Part shown: one piece after another, positions 28,004 through 37,964 of the stretch | Layout of the letters: each line of letters begins with the position of its first letter | Numbering within the stretch: the stretch's first letter is position 1 | DNA from: Lachnospira multipara LB2003 | GTDB lineage: Bacteria; Bacillota; Clostridia; Lachnospirales; Lachnospiraceae | DNA length: 64,000 bases | Reading direction: 5' to 3' | NCBI RefSeq assembly: GCF_000702205.1 | Contig: NZ_JNKW01000009.1 | Span: 40,967 to 104,966, forward strand | The notes under the pieces: generated by a model | Databases searched by the model: none | What the model saw: the letters and a program-made list of their open reading frames with translations, nothing else | Told to the model about the DNA's origin: nothing | Translations under genes and position numbers: made by a program

Positions 28004-29218
28004 ATGAAAGAGAAGGTTATTTTAGCTTATTCAGGCGGACTTGATACAACTGCCATCATCCCTTGGTTAAAGGAAAATTTCGATTACGAAGTTATTTGTG
28101 TTTGTGCTGACTGTGGTCAGGAAGAAGAATTAGATGGCTTAGAAGAAAGAGCTATTTCATGTGGCGCTAGCAAGCTCTACATCGAAGATTTAACTGATGA
28201 ATTCTGTGATGAATATATTGTTCCATGTGTTCAGGCACATGCAGTTTATGAGAATAAATATTTACTTGGTACATCAATGGCAAGACCTCTTATTGCTAAG
28301 AGATTAGTAGAAATCGCTAGAAAAGAAGGCGCAACAGCAATCTGCCACGGTGCTACAGGTAAGGGTAATGACCAGATTAGATTTGAACTTACAATTAAGG
28401 CTCTTGCACCAGATATCAAGATTATTGCAGCTTGGAGAAATGAAAAGTGGACAATGCAGTCTCGTGAGGATGAGATTGAATATTGTAAGCAGCATGGAAT
28501 TAATCTTCCATTCTCAGCTGACACAAGCTACAGCCGTGATAGAAACATTTGGCATATCAGCCACGAGGGTCTTGAACTTGAAGATCCAGCTAATGAGCCA
28601 AATTACGACCACTTACTCGTATTATCTCAGACACCTGAGAAGGCTCCAGATGAAGGAGAATATGTAACAATCGATTTTGAAGCTGGTGTTCCAAAGAAGG
28701 TTAATGGTCAAGCTATGAAGGTTTCTGATATTATTAGAACTCTTAATAAGCTTGGTGGTAAGCATGGTATTGGTATCATTGATATCGTTGAAAACCGTGT
28801 TGTTGGTATGAAGTCTCGTGGCGTTTATGAAACTCCTGGTGGAACAATTCTTTACGAAGCACATCAGCAGCTTGAAGAGTTAGTTCTTGATAGAGATACA
28901 ACAACAATGAAGCTTGATATGGGTAACAAATTTGCTCAGATCGTTTATGAAGGAAAGTGGGAAACTCCTCTTCGTGAAGCTTGTCAGGCTTTCATTGAAT
29001 CAACTCAGAAGTATGTAACAGGCCAGGTTAAGTTTAAGCTCTACAAGGGTAACATCATCAAAGCTGGTACTACATCACCATATTCACTTTATAACGAATC
29101 TATCGCATCATTTACAACTGGTGACCTATACGATCATCACGATGCTGAAGGCTTTATCAACCTCTTTGGTTTATCACTTAAGGTTCGTGCTATGAAGGAA
29201 GCTGAAAATAATAAGTAA
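28004..29218 (+). CDS. argG: Argininosuccinate synthase
   Basis: 404 residues; ATG 28004 follows GGAGG. ATP-PPase motif [10 protein letters not shown] at the N-terminus and conserved [24 protein letters not shown] and [14 protein letters not shown]. It joins citrulline and aspartate using ATP. It is divergent from argCJBD with ARG boxes between. argH and argF are not in the window. Confidence 0.96.
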   Translation: MKEKVILAYSGGLDTTAIIPWLKENFDYEVICVCADCGQEEELDGLEERAISCGASKLYIEDLTDEFCDEYIVPCVQAHAVYENKYLLGTSMARPLIAKRLVEIARKEGATAICHGATGKGNDQIRFELTIKALAPDIKIIAAWRNEKWTMQSREDEIEYCKQHGINLPFSADTSYSRDRNIWHISHEGLELEDPANEPNYDHLLVLSQTPEKAPDEGEYVTIDFEAGVPKKVNGQAMKVSDIIRTLNKLGGKHGIGIIDIVENRVVGMKSRGVYETPGGTILYEAHQQLEELVLDRDTTTMKLDMGNKFAQIVYEGKWETPLREACQAFIESTQKYVTGQVKFKLYKGNIIKAGTTSPYSLYNESIASFTTGDLYDHHDAEGFINLFGLSLKVRAMKEAENNK

Positions 29219-29314
29219 TTATTAGAAAAATACTTACCTTACATCTTGTAAGTAAAAGCTATAAATAAAAGCTATAAGTAAAAGCTATAAGTAAATGTGT
29301 CAAATAAGAAAAAG

Positions 29315-29357
29315 AACTGGAAAGTTCCTAAGATAATCAATCCTAGGACTTCCCAGT
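29315..29357 (+). terminator. Terminator of argG
   Basis: AACTGGaaAGTTCCTAAGAT pairs imperfectly with the downstream arm ending CCCAGTT, then seven T residues on the plus strand, about 100 bases after the argG stop. Confidence 0.75.
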
Positions 29358-29434
29358 TTTTTTATTATAATAAAGCATCCATTCTTAAAAAACTTCTAAT
29401 AGACTTCTAATAAATTTTTCTTAGCTAAAAAAAC

Positions 29435-29457
29435 CGCAGGGGCAAAACCCCTACGGC
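29435..29457 (-). terminator. Terminator of glyA
   Basis: A 9-bp stem with one mismatch (CCGCAGGGG / CCCCTACGG, loop CAAAA) is followed on the minus strand by seven T residues. Confidence 0.8.
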
Positions 29458-29502
29458 TATATTTAAATACAAACAAAACAGAATTATTAAAACTTAGATT
29501 AT

Positions 29503-29516
29503 GGGGACTTCTCCCC
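29503..29516 (+). terminator. Short plus-strand hairpin with T-run
   Basis: GGGGA / TCCCC with a 4-base loop is followed by six T residues. It may be a back-up terminator for argG read-through. Confidence 0.5.
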
Positions 29517-29569
29517 GTTTTTTCTTAAAATTAACAAAAAGTATTCTCACAAATAATACGGCTTAAATA

Positions 29570-30805
29570 TTATTCATATAAAGGATACTTATCTGTAAGG
29601 CTCTTAACTAGCTCCTTAGCCTTACTTTCATCACCATTATCAACAAGTAAATGAATAGCTTCAGCTACCACATCCATATCAGCTTCATTAAAGCCTCTTG
29701 TTGTTACTGCTGCTGTACCAAGTCTGATACCACTTGTAACAAATGGAGATGCAGGATCATTAGGAATTGTGTTCTTGTTACATGTAATGTTAGCTGCATC
29801 AAGAAGCTTTTCAACTTCCTTACCTGTCTTATTCTTAGATAATAAGTTTACTAACATTAGATGGTTATCTGTTCCACCTGAAACAAGGTCAAAGCCTCTA
29901 TTTGTAAGACCGTTAGCAAGTGCCTTAGCATTCTTAACGATATTTTGTGCATATACCTTGAAACTTGGATCAAGTGCTTCCTTTAAGCAAACTGCCTTAG
30001 CTGCAATTACGTGCATTAAAGGGCCACCCTGTGTTCCTGGGAAAATTGCCTTATTTAATTTATGCTCTTCTGCAAATTCCTTAGATGATAAAATCATACC
30101 ACCTCTAGGTCCGCGAAGTGTCTTATGTGTTGTAGTTGTTACAACATGTGCATATGGAATTGGGCTTGGATGAGCACCACCAGCAACAAGGCCAGCAATA
30201 TGTGCCATATCAACAAATAGATAAGCGCCTACTTCATCTGCGATTTCTCTAAATCTCTTAAAGTCTATTGTTCTTGCATAAGCAGATGCGCCTGCAATAA
30301 TCATCTTAGGCTTACACTCCTTAGCAATTCTTTCAACTTCATCATAATCAATATAACCGTCAGCTGTAACGCCATAAGGAACAATATTAAAATAAGTACC
30401 TGAGATATTAGCTGCTGAACCATGTGATAAATGTCCACCACAGTCAAGGCTCATACCCATAACTGTATCACCTGGCTTTACAAGTGCAAAGAACACTGCC
30501 ATATTAGCCTGTGCACCTGAATGTGGCTGTACATTAGCATAAGTACATCCAAATAGTTCTTTAGCTCTCTCAATTGCTAAAGTTTCCACAACGTCTACAT
30601 ACTCACATCCGCCATAATATCTCTTACCTGGATAACCTTCAGCATACTTGTTAGTAAGTGGACTTCCCATTGCTGCCATAACAGCCTTACTTACGAGGTT
30701 CTCTGAAGCGATAAGCTCAATATGGCTTCTCTGTCTTCCTAGTTCTTCATCCATAGCTTTAGCTAAGTCTGGATCAAAACTAGCAACTTCATTAAATGAA
30801 TACAT
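29570..30805 (-). CDS. glyA: Serine hydroxymethyltransferase
   Basis: 411 residues; ATG 30805 follows GGGAGG. PLP lysine in [14 protein letters not shown], plus [14 protein letters not shown] and YPGKRYYGG. It interconverts serine and glycine with tetrahydrofolate, supplying C1 units. It stands alone with its own terminator. I see no riboswitch in its ~100-base leader. Confidence 0.96.
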   Translation of the reverse strand: MYSFNEVASFDPDLAKAMDEELGRQRSHIELIASENLVSKAVMAAMGSPLTNKYAEGYPGKRYYGGCEYVDVVETLAIERAKELFGCTYANVQPHSGAQANMAVFFALVKPGDTVMGMSLDCGGHLSHGSAANISGTYFNIVPYGVTADGYIDYDEVERIAKECKPKMIIAGASAYARTIDFKRFREIADEVGAYLFVDMAHIAGLVAGGAHPSPIPYAHVVTTTTHKTLRGPRGGMILSSKEFAEEHKLNKAIFPGTQGGPLMHVIAAKAVCLKEALDPSFKVYAQNIVKNAKALANGLTNRGFDLVSGGTDNHLMLVNLLSKNKTGKEVEKLLDAANITCNKNTIPNDPASPFVTSGIRLGTAAVTTRGFNEADMDVVAEAIHLLVDNGDESKAKELVKSLTDKYPLYE

Positions 30806-30839
30806 ACAAATCCTCCCAAATTGTAATTCATAAGAACTT

Positions 30840-31330
30840 TCTAGGTTTAAAAGCCCTTACGATTATTTATAATATAATAATAATGTGATATAAGTCAATT
30901 AATTTTAAAAGTATGGTTGGCGTTTACCTGGCCTTATTGCCCATATGTGTGGTTGGTGTTTGTCTGGCCTTATTGCCCATATGCATTATTTTTTCTGCTC
31001 TAGGTCAACAAATCTAGAAATTTCTTAGTTGCTTTTCATCTTTTTCGCCCTCTTTTTTCTCTTATGGGTAATTCTCAGTTTTAAAATCCCCAAAAAAGCA
31101 AGAAAACGTTGCCTTTATGAGCAACTTTCTTACAATACGGATTAGTTGTAAATTTATTGAACTTTCCAAAAGCAAGATTTGTAATCTTTTTGGCAACTTT
31201 TTTGCTCATTTAGTCAACTAACCTACTAGATAGGGCAAGATATTTCAAATCCCCCACTAGTTAAGCTAGAAATCTCCCGTCTCATAATCCCCAAAAAAAG
31301 CAAGAAAACTAGAAAGCCCCGTCCTAGCAA
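30840..31330. repeat. Gene-free stretch with two repeat pairs
   Basis: A 33-bp unit ending CTGGCCTTATTGCCCATATG occurs at 30914-30946 and 30950-30982 with three differences by eye. A second pair, AATCCCCAAAAAAGCAAG with a variable A-run, lies at 31085-31107 and 31286-31309. No gene is supported between glyA and aspS. Confidence 0.6.
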
Positions 31331-31360
31331 TAAAAAAAGGAGCCGTCCGGCTCCTTTTTA
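31331..31360 (-). terminator. Terminator of aspS (bidirectional)
   Basis: GGAGCCG / CGGCTCC with flanking A and T runs on both sides forms a strong hairpin 28 bases after the aspS stop. Confidence 0.9.
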
Positions 31361-31387
31361 CAAGCAGGTCTATACCTGCAATCTTTA

Positions 31388-33187
31388 TTAGTTTTCTTCT
31401 GTCTCATCCTTAGCAATATCAATGCTTAATTCCTTGAGCTGCTTTTCATCAACAACATCTGGTGCGTTAGTAAGGAGACAGCTTGCGTCCTTAACCTTAG
31501 GGAAGGCAATAACGTCACGGATTGAATCGCGCTTAGCCATAAGCATTACAAGTCTATCAAGACCATAAGCTAAACCAGCGTGTGGCGGAACACCATACTT
31601 GAAGGCATCAAGTAAGAATCCGAACTTCTCATTAGCTGTTTCTTCTGTAAGGCCAAGAGCCTTAAACATACGTGACTGAATATCAGCCTGGTGAATTCTT
31701 ACTGAACCACCACCGATTTCTGTACCGTTAAGTACGATATCGTAAGCCTTAGCACGTACTGCACCTGGATCTGATTCAAGCTTATCTAAATCTTCGTCCA
31801 TAGGCATTGTAAATGGATGGTGCATTGCTACCCATCTTTCTTCCTCATCTGACCATTCAAACTGAGGGAATTCTGTTACCCATAAGAATTTATAATCGTT
31901 CTTATCAAGTAAGCCCATCTTATCAGCAAGCTCAACTCTTAATGCACCAAGTACATTCCAAACGATCTTATTTCTATCAGCTGCAAAGAGTAATAAATCA
32001 CCCTTCTCACCGTCAAGAGCCTTAACTAAGGCATCCATTTCTTCATCAGTCATAAATTTAGCAAATGAAGACTTATATGTACCATCTTCATTAATGCAAA
32101 TATAAGCTAAGCCCTTAGCACCATAACCCTTAGCAAAATCAACTAAAGCGTCAATCTTCTTACGAGGCATGCTGCCCTGACCCTTAGCGTTAATACCACG
32201 AACTGAACCGCCATTCTCAAGAGCTGATGTAAATACACCAAAGCCGCAATTCTTAACGATTTCAGATACGTCATGAAGTTCCATACCAAAACGAAGGTCT
32301 GGCTTATCAGAACCAAATCTATCCATAGCTTCCTGCCATGTCATTCTCTGAATTGGAAGCTGTACATCAACATCAAGTACTTCCTTGAAAAGATATGCAA
32401 GTAATCTTTCGTTAACATCGATTACATCATCAACATCAACAAATGATAATTCCATATCGATCTGAGTAAATTCAGGCTGTCTATCAGCTCTTAAATCCTC
32501 ATCTCTGAAACATCTTGCAATCTGCATATATCTATCATAGCCAGAGCACATAAGCATCTGCTTAAATAACTGTGGTGACTGTGGAAGTGCATAGAACTTA
32601 CCAGGATGAACTCTTGATGGTACTAAATAATCTCTAGCACCTTCTGGTGTAGACTTAGTAAGCATTGGTGTTTCGATTTCAAGGAAACCTTCATTAGCAA
32701 GGAAAGCTCTTGTTAAAGTAGCAACCTTACTTCTCATAATGATATTTGACTGAATATCAGGTCTTCTTAAATCAAGACATCTATATTTAAGTCTAATTTC
32801 TTCCTTAGTTTGAATATTTTCTTCAATTGGGAAAGGAGGTGTCTCAGATTCTGAAAGAATTCTAAGAGACTCTGCGATAACTTCAATATCACCAGTCTTT
32901 AAATTCTCATTTACGGCACCTGAACGCTTATTAACTGTACCCTCTACAGCAATAACGAATTCGTTACGAAGTGTATAAGCCTTATCAAAGCCTTCCTTAC
33001 CAATTACATTTTCATCAAAAAGGATCTGTAAAAGACCACTTCTATCTCTTAAATCTACGAAGATTAAAGCACCTAAATTTCTTCTTTTTTGTACCCAACC
33101 CATAACTGTAACTTTCTCTCCAACGTTGGCGCTAGATACTTCTGTACATCTATGAGTTCTCTTCAAACCTACCATTGACTCTGCCAT
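31388..33187 (-). CDS. aspS: Aspartyl-tRNA synthetase
   Basis: 599 residues, bacterial-type length with an inserted GAD domain (~residues 285-415). OB-fold N-terminus (VMGWVQKRRNLGALIFVDLR), class II motif 2 (CFRDEDLRADRQPEFTQID) and motif 3 (AYGLDRLVML). It charges tRNA-Asp. The start at 33187 has AGAGG upstream. No T-box leader is seen in the short upstream region. Confidence 0.96.
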   Translation of the reverse strand: MAESMVGLKRTHRCTEVSSANVGEKVTVMGWVQKRRNLGALIFVDLRDRSGLLQILFDENVIGKEGFDKAYTLRNEFVIAVEGTVNKRSGAVNENLKTGDIEVIAESLRILSESETPPFPIEENIQTKEEIRLKYRCLDLRRPDIQSNIIMRSKVATLTRAFLANEGFLEIETPMLTKSTPEGARDYLVPSRVHPGKFYALPQSPQLFKQMLMCSGYDRYMQIARCFRDEDLRADRQPEFTQIDMELSFVDVDDVIDVNERLLAYLFKEVLDVDVQLPIQRMTWQEAMDRFGSDKPDLRFGMELHDVSEIVKNCGFGVFTSALENGGSVRGINAKGQGSMPRKKIDALVDFAKGYGAKGLAYICINEDGTYKSSFAKFMTDEEMDALVKALDGEKGDLLLFAADRNKIVWNVLGALRVELADKMGLLDKNDYKFLWVTEFPQFEWSDEEERWVAMHHPFTMPMDEDLDKLESDPGAVRAKAYDIVLNGTEIGGGSVRIHQADIQSRMFKALGLTEETANEKFGFLLDAFKYGVPPHAGLAYGLDRLVMLMAKRDSIRDVIAFPKVKDASCLLTNAPDVVDEKQLKELSIDIAKDETEEN

Positions 33188-33363
33188 GATTAGTTACCTC
33201 TTTCTAAAAAAATATAAGTCATAAAACACAACCTTTATAATAATAAATTATCGCTAATTTTTCAATAGGCAATTGTCTTCGTTCGTTTAAAGCGTTGGCT
33301 TGATAGAGCTACATTTATAATGCTATATTACCCTTGCTTAAAAAGAAAAGAAGGAAGGATACA

Positions 33364-34731
33364 ATGAAAAATTATACGAAAGGTCCAATCTTTGGGCAAA
33401 TGCTTATTTTTAGCATACCTTTGATTTTTACCAATCTGCTCCAAGTCTTATTTAACCTATGTGACGTTGCAGTTGTTGGTCGATTCGCAGGTTCAATTGC
33501 CTTAGGAAGTGTTGGTTCATCAGTAATCTTGGTGCAACTTTTTCTTGCTTTCATAATTGGTATGAGTGGAAGTATTAACGTTCTCACAGCTTTGTATATT
33601 GGCGCCAAGAATAAAAAAGAGTTATCAGAAACAGTTCATACCAGTATTATTATCAGTTTTGTAGAAGGAGTTATTATACTAATTATTGGTATAACTTTCT
33701 CTCCTATCATTTTAAAATTACTCCACACTAAAGATGATTTAATTAGCGGTGCCATTCTTTATGCAAGAATATGTTCTGTAGGAATGCCAGCTCTTGGAAT
33801 TTATAACTGGGGTAATGCCGTATTATCAGCTACAGGTAATACTAAAAAACCGCTTTATTTCCTAACAATTAGCGGCGTAATAAATATAGTATTAAACTTA
33901 TTTTTTGTAATTATTTGCCACTTGGGAGTTGCAGGCGTGGCATTAGCTAGTGTTATTTCTCAATATATTTTGGCAATTATTATTATTGTTGCTATGCTTA
34001 ATGAAAAATCTGACGCAAAATTAGAATTAAAAAAGATAAGAATCACAGAAAAAAAGGTAAAACCTATTGTGTCTCTTGGCGTGTTATCTGGCTTTCAAAG
34101 TGCAGTTTTTCACTTTGCTAACCTCTTTGTTCAAGCCGGTGTTAACAGCTTTGATACCATTCTTGTATCAGGCAATTCTGCTGCCACTAACGCAGATAGC
34201 ATTGTCTATGAAAGTATGGCTGCCTTTAATACAGCAGGCGCTACATTTATCGGACAAAACTACGGTGCTAAAGATAAAAAGCGTATGCTAAAAAGCTACT
34301 TAACAGCCCTATTCTCATCAATGACCTTAGGTTTGATTATGGGAATTGCCCTATTATTCTTTGGTAAAGAATTCTTGTCTCTTTTTTCCAATGAGACAAA
34401 TGTAATAAATGCTGGTCTAAAAAGACTTAATCTTATGGCTGCATCTTATTTTATTTCAGCATTAATGGATGTATCAATTGCTGCAAGCCGCGCCCTACAT
34501 AAAAGTGCATGGCCAACTTTTATTGTTATAATGGGCTCTTGCGTATTTAGAGTTTTATGGGTAAAGACAGTATTTGCACTTATAGGAAGCATTCCTTCCC
34601 TTTATTTACTCTACCCATTCTCATTTATAATTACAGGTGTTGCTGAAGTTGCATACTTTGTTTACTGTTATAAAAAGATTTCTTTTAAATCCGATTCGAC
34701 AACTAACAAGCATGAAGCAATATTGATTTAA
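33364..34731 (+). CDS. MATE-family multidrug/cation efflux protein
   Basis: 455 residues from ATG 33364 (GAAGGAAGG upstream). About twelve hydrophobic helices. Family features: PLIFTNLLQVLFNLCDVAVVGRFAG in helix 1 region, and a mid-protein repeat near LGVLSGFQSAVFHFANL. It exports organic cations or drugs against Na+ or H+ influx. It stands alone with a terminator. It marks the left border of the accessory island at 34.8-38.9 kb. Confidence 0.88.
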   Translation: MKNYTKGPIFGQMLIFSIPLIFTNLLQVLFNLCDVAVVGRFAGSIALGSVGSSVILVQLFLAFIIGMSGSINVLTALYIGAKNKKELSETVHTSIIISFVEGVIILIIGITFSPIILKLLHTKDDLISGAILYARICSVGMPALGIYNWGNAVLSATGNTKKPLYFLTISGVINIVLNLFFVIICHLGVAGVALASVISQYILAIIIIVAMLNEKSDAKLELKKIRITEKKVKPIVSLGVLSGFQSAVFHFANLFVQAGVNSFDTILVSGNSAATNADSIVYESMAAFNTAGATFIGQNYGAKDKKRMLKSYLTALFSSMTLGLIMGIALLFFGKEFLSLFSNETNVINAGLKRLNLMAASYFISALMDVSIAASRALHKSAWPTFIVIMGSCVFRVLWVKTVFALIGSIPSLYLLYPFSFIITGVAEVAYFVYCYKKISFKSDSTTNKHEAILI

Positions 34732-34733
34732 AT

Positions 34734-34776
34734 AAAAGGATTATCCTAGACTTAATGTCTTTTGGATAATCCTTTT
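34734..34776. terminator. Bidirectional terminator after the MATE gene
   Basis: AAAAGGATTATCC pairs perfectly with GGATAATCCTTTT around a 17-base loop, giving A and T runs on either side. It separates the MATE gene from the convergent higA remnant. Confidence 0.85.
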
Positions 34777-34819
34777 TCATTAATTCCATTAGAATAACCA
34801 ACCATCTGAAATACACATT

Positions 34820-35299
34820 TTATATTGCAATTTCATAATGTTCTTTAAGATCATTCATCATACTGTGTTTTATAAATCCTTCGTTTTGTAATCTACCAAC
34901 TACAATTCCTGGTGCAATGCCTTGTTGCTTAGCGAATGAACGAACACTAAATTCAGAAAAGCTACTTTTTTCTACAAATTTAGCCATCTCTCTATAAGGA
35001 AGTTGCTTTGCTAAAATTTCGTCTTCTTCCATAGCATTTTCAGCTTCAACCTTAACTAACTTCTCTCTATAAATAGCCTCTAAATTATTCCAAAACTTTG
35101 CTGGTACACCAAGTACCACTTCCAATCTCACAGCAACCTCTGGAGTCAACTGTACGTTTCCGTCTATGAGCCTGCTAATATGTTTTTCGGACATATCCAT
35201 TCTAGCAGCAAACTCTCTCTGACTCATTCCTCTGTCATTAAGCTGTTCCTTAATTGTCGCTCCAGGTGGTGTTGCAATATAACTGCGACTTCTCACCAT
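34820..35299 (-). CDS. HigA-type antitoxin with ImmA/IrrE domain deleted in frame
   Basis: 159 residues; ATG 35299 follows AGGAGG. Residues ~15-70 are an XRE helix-turn-helix of the HigA type (MSQREFAARMDMSEKHISRLI, VLGVPAKFW). From family knowledge, relatives run ~370 residues and carry an ImmA/IrrE metallopeptidase. Here the N-terminal block ends near YREMAKF and is followed by the last ~35 residues of that peptidase domain (IAPGIVVGRLQNEGF), so the HExxH part is missing but the frame is kept. It could still bind DNA. It follows a stump of the toxin gene and two palindromic operators. Confidence 0.75.
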   Translation of the reverse strand: MVRSRSYIATPPGATIKEQLNDRGMSQREFAARMDMSEKHISRLIDGNVQLTPEVAVRLEVVLGVPAKFWNNLEAIYREKLVKVEAENAMEEDEILAKQLPYREMAKFVEKSSFSEFSVRSFAKQQGIAPGIVVGRLQNEGFIKHSMMNDLKEHYEIAI

Positions 35300-35310
35300 A
35301 GTGCTACCTC

Positions 35311-35394
35311 CTATTCATTTTCATAGGTTCTATCTGAAAATTTGGCATCAGTACAAACTTTCTTGATCTTATTAGTTTTGTACGTAATTTCCAA
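35311..35394 (-). pseudogene. HigB-type toxin remnant
   Basis: A 27-codon frame beginning TTG at 35394 matches the N-terminus of HigB-like RelE-fold toxins (EITYKTNKIKKVCTDA). It then stops at 35311, where the toxin would need ~65 more residues. The stop overlaps the AGGAGG site of higA, as in intact pairs, so an internal deletion is likely. It cannot encode an active toxin. Confidence 0.65.
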
Positions 35395-35415
35395 CGCATC
35401 ATATCTTTCACAAGT

Positions 35416-35488
35416 TTTACCTTTGAGGTAAATTAACAATAACTTATATTCATATAATAGTCAACCACTGATTTACCTCAGAGGTAAA
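35416..35488 (-). promoter_or_regulatory. higBA promoter between two palindromic operators
   Basis: TTTACCTTTGAGGTAAA (35416-35432) and TTTACCTCAGAGGTAAA (35472-35488) are 17-bp palindromes 56 bp apart. Between them, on the minus strand, TTGACT (35459-35464) and TATTGT (35436-35441) are spaced 17. The layout fits autorepression by the HigA-like protein. Confidence 0.8.
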
Positions 35489-35532
35489 TTAGCTATAAAA
35501 AGTTATAAATTTTAATTCCATACAACTCGCTA

Positions 35533-35820
35533 TTACTGAGCCTTTGATAGTCGATCCATCTTTGCTTTCTTTCTCTTATCAATAATCCTATGAAAGCACT
35601 CTGCCACTTCGGAAGTCATCGGAACATCTCTGGTACAACTGGAAGCCTTGGTATTTTTAATGATATATTCCATATTTCTCTTTCGCTGAAGCTGATGCGT
35701 AACATTGATCCTCATCTCTGTATAATCAATATCATTTATGGTAAGTCCTACAAACTCTGAAATTCTAAGTCACGTGTGAAATAGAATAAAAAACTTCGCA
35801 ACTCTAGAACCCTCATAAAT
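35533..35820 (-). pseudogene. Tyrosine recombinase (integrase) fragment
   Basis: The minus strand encodes a mid-portion of a Tn916/phage-type integrase: LRISEFVGLTINDIDYTE, then INVTHQLQRK and TRDVPMT. A TGA at 35770-35772 replaces the usual Gly codon of the TGLRISE motif. The catalytic C-terminal half (HxLRH, Tyr) is missing and the frame ends at 35533. The 5' end is fused to the dehydratase stump. It is a relic of the element that carried the island. Confidence 0.75.
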
Positions 35821-35821
35821 A

Positions 35822-36493
35822 CTATAGGCTAATCCTATACATCCGGAAAAGAAGGACAAAATTCAATGATATATTATTCTTTTTGAGTTCATATCTGATT
35901 GGATTCATAGTACCTATGATTCCAACCTTATTAAGCCAGCCCATTGGACTTGTTTTGGTAAATGCATGAGACACTATTCTTGCAAGCACAAGCTCCAATT
36001 TTCTTGTCTCAGTATTATTCCTCAATTCACCTTCAAGATACCATTTCATCTTCTCGTATATTTTGGGATTAACAGTTGATATAGAATTGTAAATATCTGT
36101 ATCATCCATAATTGAATTACGAAGAATATTTCTTGAATTTAAATAATCATTTTCAATCGCATCAGAAAAATCATTTTTCTTCTCGTGCAACTGTCGGCAA
36201 CGATTCTCAAACTGCTCAAGCGTAGTGTTTATTTCATCAAAATCAGTGACATAGGAAGTGTAATTGTATTCGAGGTCAAGTTTCTTAAGGCAATCAAGAA
36301 CCTTTCTTCTCTTGCTATTACGAACAAGAATCTTATTGCTGATTTCAAAATATATCTCAGCCGCAAAATTCCTTAACTCCTCTTCCTCCGCTATAATATC
36401 TTCCAACATTTCTGCTTTTTTTCTATAATTTGTTGTAATAAAATCATTATTCTGCAGTTTTTCTCTGCAAACTGTTATAGGATGTATTTTCAT
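35822..36493 (-). pseudogene. Lanthipeptide/thiopeptide-type dehydratase, N-terminal stump
   Basis: 223 codons from ATG 36493, one base after the permease stop (translational coupling). The sequence has the LanB-type N-terminal pattern: RNFAAEIYFEISNK, a helical spacer, then ELVLARIVSHAFTKTSPMGWL, like the xTSPFxxF segment of LanB and thiopeptide dehydratases (families of ~800-1000 residues). These proteins glutamylate Ser/Thr and eliminate to dehydroamino acids. It ends abruptly next to the integrase fragment, consistent with a deletion that removed the rest and any following maturation genes. The short unrelated tail after YELKKN may come from the junction. Confidence 0.6.
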
Positions 36494-36494
36494 C

Positions 36495-37244
36495 TTATTT
36501 TTTCTTCTTCCATTTAATTCCAACAAAAATTCCCGCTACAATAATCAAGCCTACTAAGAATACCATTGAAAACCAAAAGCCCTTAACATCGCTGCTATAT
36601 CGCTCAATATCCCATGCTACTCTAAGAACATTTGTCATGTGATAAAGCGGATTGATCATAGCTACCTTCTGGAATGATCCTGGCATCATACTTAAAGGAA
36701 TAGTAGTATCGCTTAGAATGAACATTGGCATAAAGAAAGCCATCATTGCTGCTGAATATGTATTGAGCTTATCTATTAAAATACCTGCTCCAAATCCAAG
36801 ACACAGTGAGTAAACAATAGTAACCACATATGACACGCAGTAAATTACTGGATTAGGAATAGTTACATTGAATCTGAATACTGCTAAAAGCAAAATAATA
36901 ACAAATCCCAAAAGAGCAAGTAAAAAGCCCTTAAATACAACTACACCCATGATTCTGCCAAGACTGATTGGAGTTGCTGATAAACGCTTATAAATTCCTT
37001 TTTCCTTGTCACCCACAACCTGATTACCAATGTTATATACTGACGAAGCAAAAAGAATAATTACAGAAAATCCAGGAATGTAGTTTGCAAAAAAACTGAA
37101 TCCGTTATAATCTACATTTCCGTACATCATTCCAAAAAACAAGAAACTGAAAACAGGCATAAGTAAACTAAACAACAAATAGAAAGGCTGTCTAAGATAC
37201 ACTTTTATTTCCACCTTTAACTGCTCAATCAACATCGCCATCAT
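36495..37244 (-). CDS. ABC-2 type exporter permease
   Basis: 249 residues with about six membrane helices; the ABC-2 signature pattern appears near LSATPISLGRIMGVVVFKGFL and the helix pair around MPMFILSDTTIPLSMMP. The first ATG region lies inside the end of the ATPase gene just after GGAGGT, so the genes overlap by ~20 bases. With the ATPase it would export a peptide or give self-protection. Its stop is one base before the dehydratase start. Confidence 0.85.
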   Translation of the reverse strand: MMAMLIEQLKVEIKVYLRQPFYLLFSLLMPVFSFLFFGMMYGNVDYNGFSFFANYIPGFSVIILFASSVYNIGNQVVGDKEKGIYKRLSATPISLGRIMGVVVFKGFLLALLGFVIILLLAVFRFNVTIPNPVIYCVSYVVTIVYSLCLGFGAGILIDKLNTYSAAMMAFFMPMFILSDTTIPLSMMPGSFQKVAMINPLYHMTNVLRVAWDIERYSSDVKGFWFSMVFLVGLIIVAGIFVGIKWKKKK

Positions 37245-37932
37245 CTTTACCTCCTGAAATTCTTAAATATATTTCTGACAAATCCTTACTTTCTTGCTGA
37301 TCAAAGAATTTGTCTAATGCTCCAGCATACAAAAGTTCACCATCCTTAAGATATACGATCTTATCACAATACTTCTGTACCTCTTCCATGTAGTGAGATG
37401 ACAAGAACAGAAGAGTGTCATTACAAAGCTCTTTAAGTACTGTCCAGAAATCATGTCTGGCTCTTGGATCAAGACCTGTTGTAGGCTCGTCAAGAAATAC
37501 AACCTTTGGCTTATTAATAAATGCTAAAGCCAGGTTGACTTTTTGCTTCATTCCACCTGACAGCTTGTCATAATATTTGTTTTGATAATCTGTTATCTTC
37601 AGCTTTTCCATCAAATAATTGATATCAAAAGAATCCTTGTAGTAGCTCTTAAAAAGACGCAGAAGCTCTATAACCTTCATATTGCTATAAAAAGCATTAG
37701 ACTGAAGAATAACTCCAATATTCTCTTTCATGTCTTTTAATTCAAACTCATTTGAATAATCAACGGTTCCACTTGTTGCAGTCTGAATACCCATCAATAT
37801 CTCTAACATAGTAGTCTTACCACTGCCGTTATGCCCAATTACACCTACAAAAGAAGGTGCCTCAAATTCAAAGGATATATCCTTTAAAGCTTCAACATCC
37901 TTAAAATCTTTTTTTATATTATTAACTCTCAT
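37225..37932 (-). CDS. ABC exporter ATPase
   Basis: 235 residues from ATG 37932 (GGAAAGG upstream). Walker A GHNGSGKTTMLE, Q-loop VILQSN, signature LSGGMKQKV, Walker B KVVFLDEPTTGLDP and switch His in LSSHYMEE. A CcmA/NatA-type subunit. It lies downstream of the candidate precursor peptide and upstream of the permease and dehydratase stump, the usual order of a RiPP operon. Confidence 0.92.
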   Translation of the reverse strand: MRVNNIKKDFKDVEALKDISFEFEAPSFVGVIGHNGSGKTTMLEILMGIQTATSGTVDYSNEFELKDMKENIGVILQSNAFYSNMKVIELLRLFKSYYKDSFDINYLMEKLKITDYQNKYYDKLSGGMKQKVNLALAFINKPKVVFLDEPTTGLDPRARHDFWTVLKELCNDTLLFLSSHYMEEVQKYCDKIVYLKDGELLYAGALDKFFDQQESKDLSEIYLRISGGKDDGDVD

Positions 37933-37964
37933 TTTTTCCTTTCCCAACAATACCTTTCTGTAAA

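Larger units (their letters stand above)
29219..29569. other. argG-glyA intergenic stretch
   Basis: Holds a short tandem run (AAAAGCTATAA-type, three to four units, 29258-29292) and three hairpins listed separately. No gene is supported. Confidence 0.6.

Noticed and set aside
33188..33363. T-box or other riboswitch upstream of aspS; likewise upstream of thrC and leuC
   Set aside because: No TGGNACC-type T-box core or specifier stem was seen, and the leaders are short.
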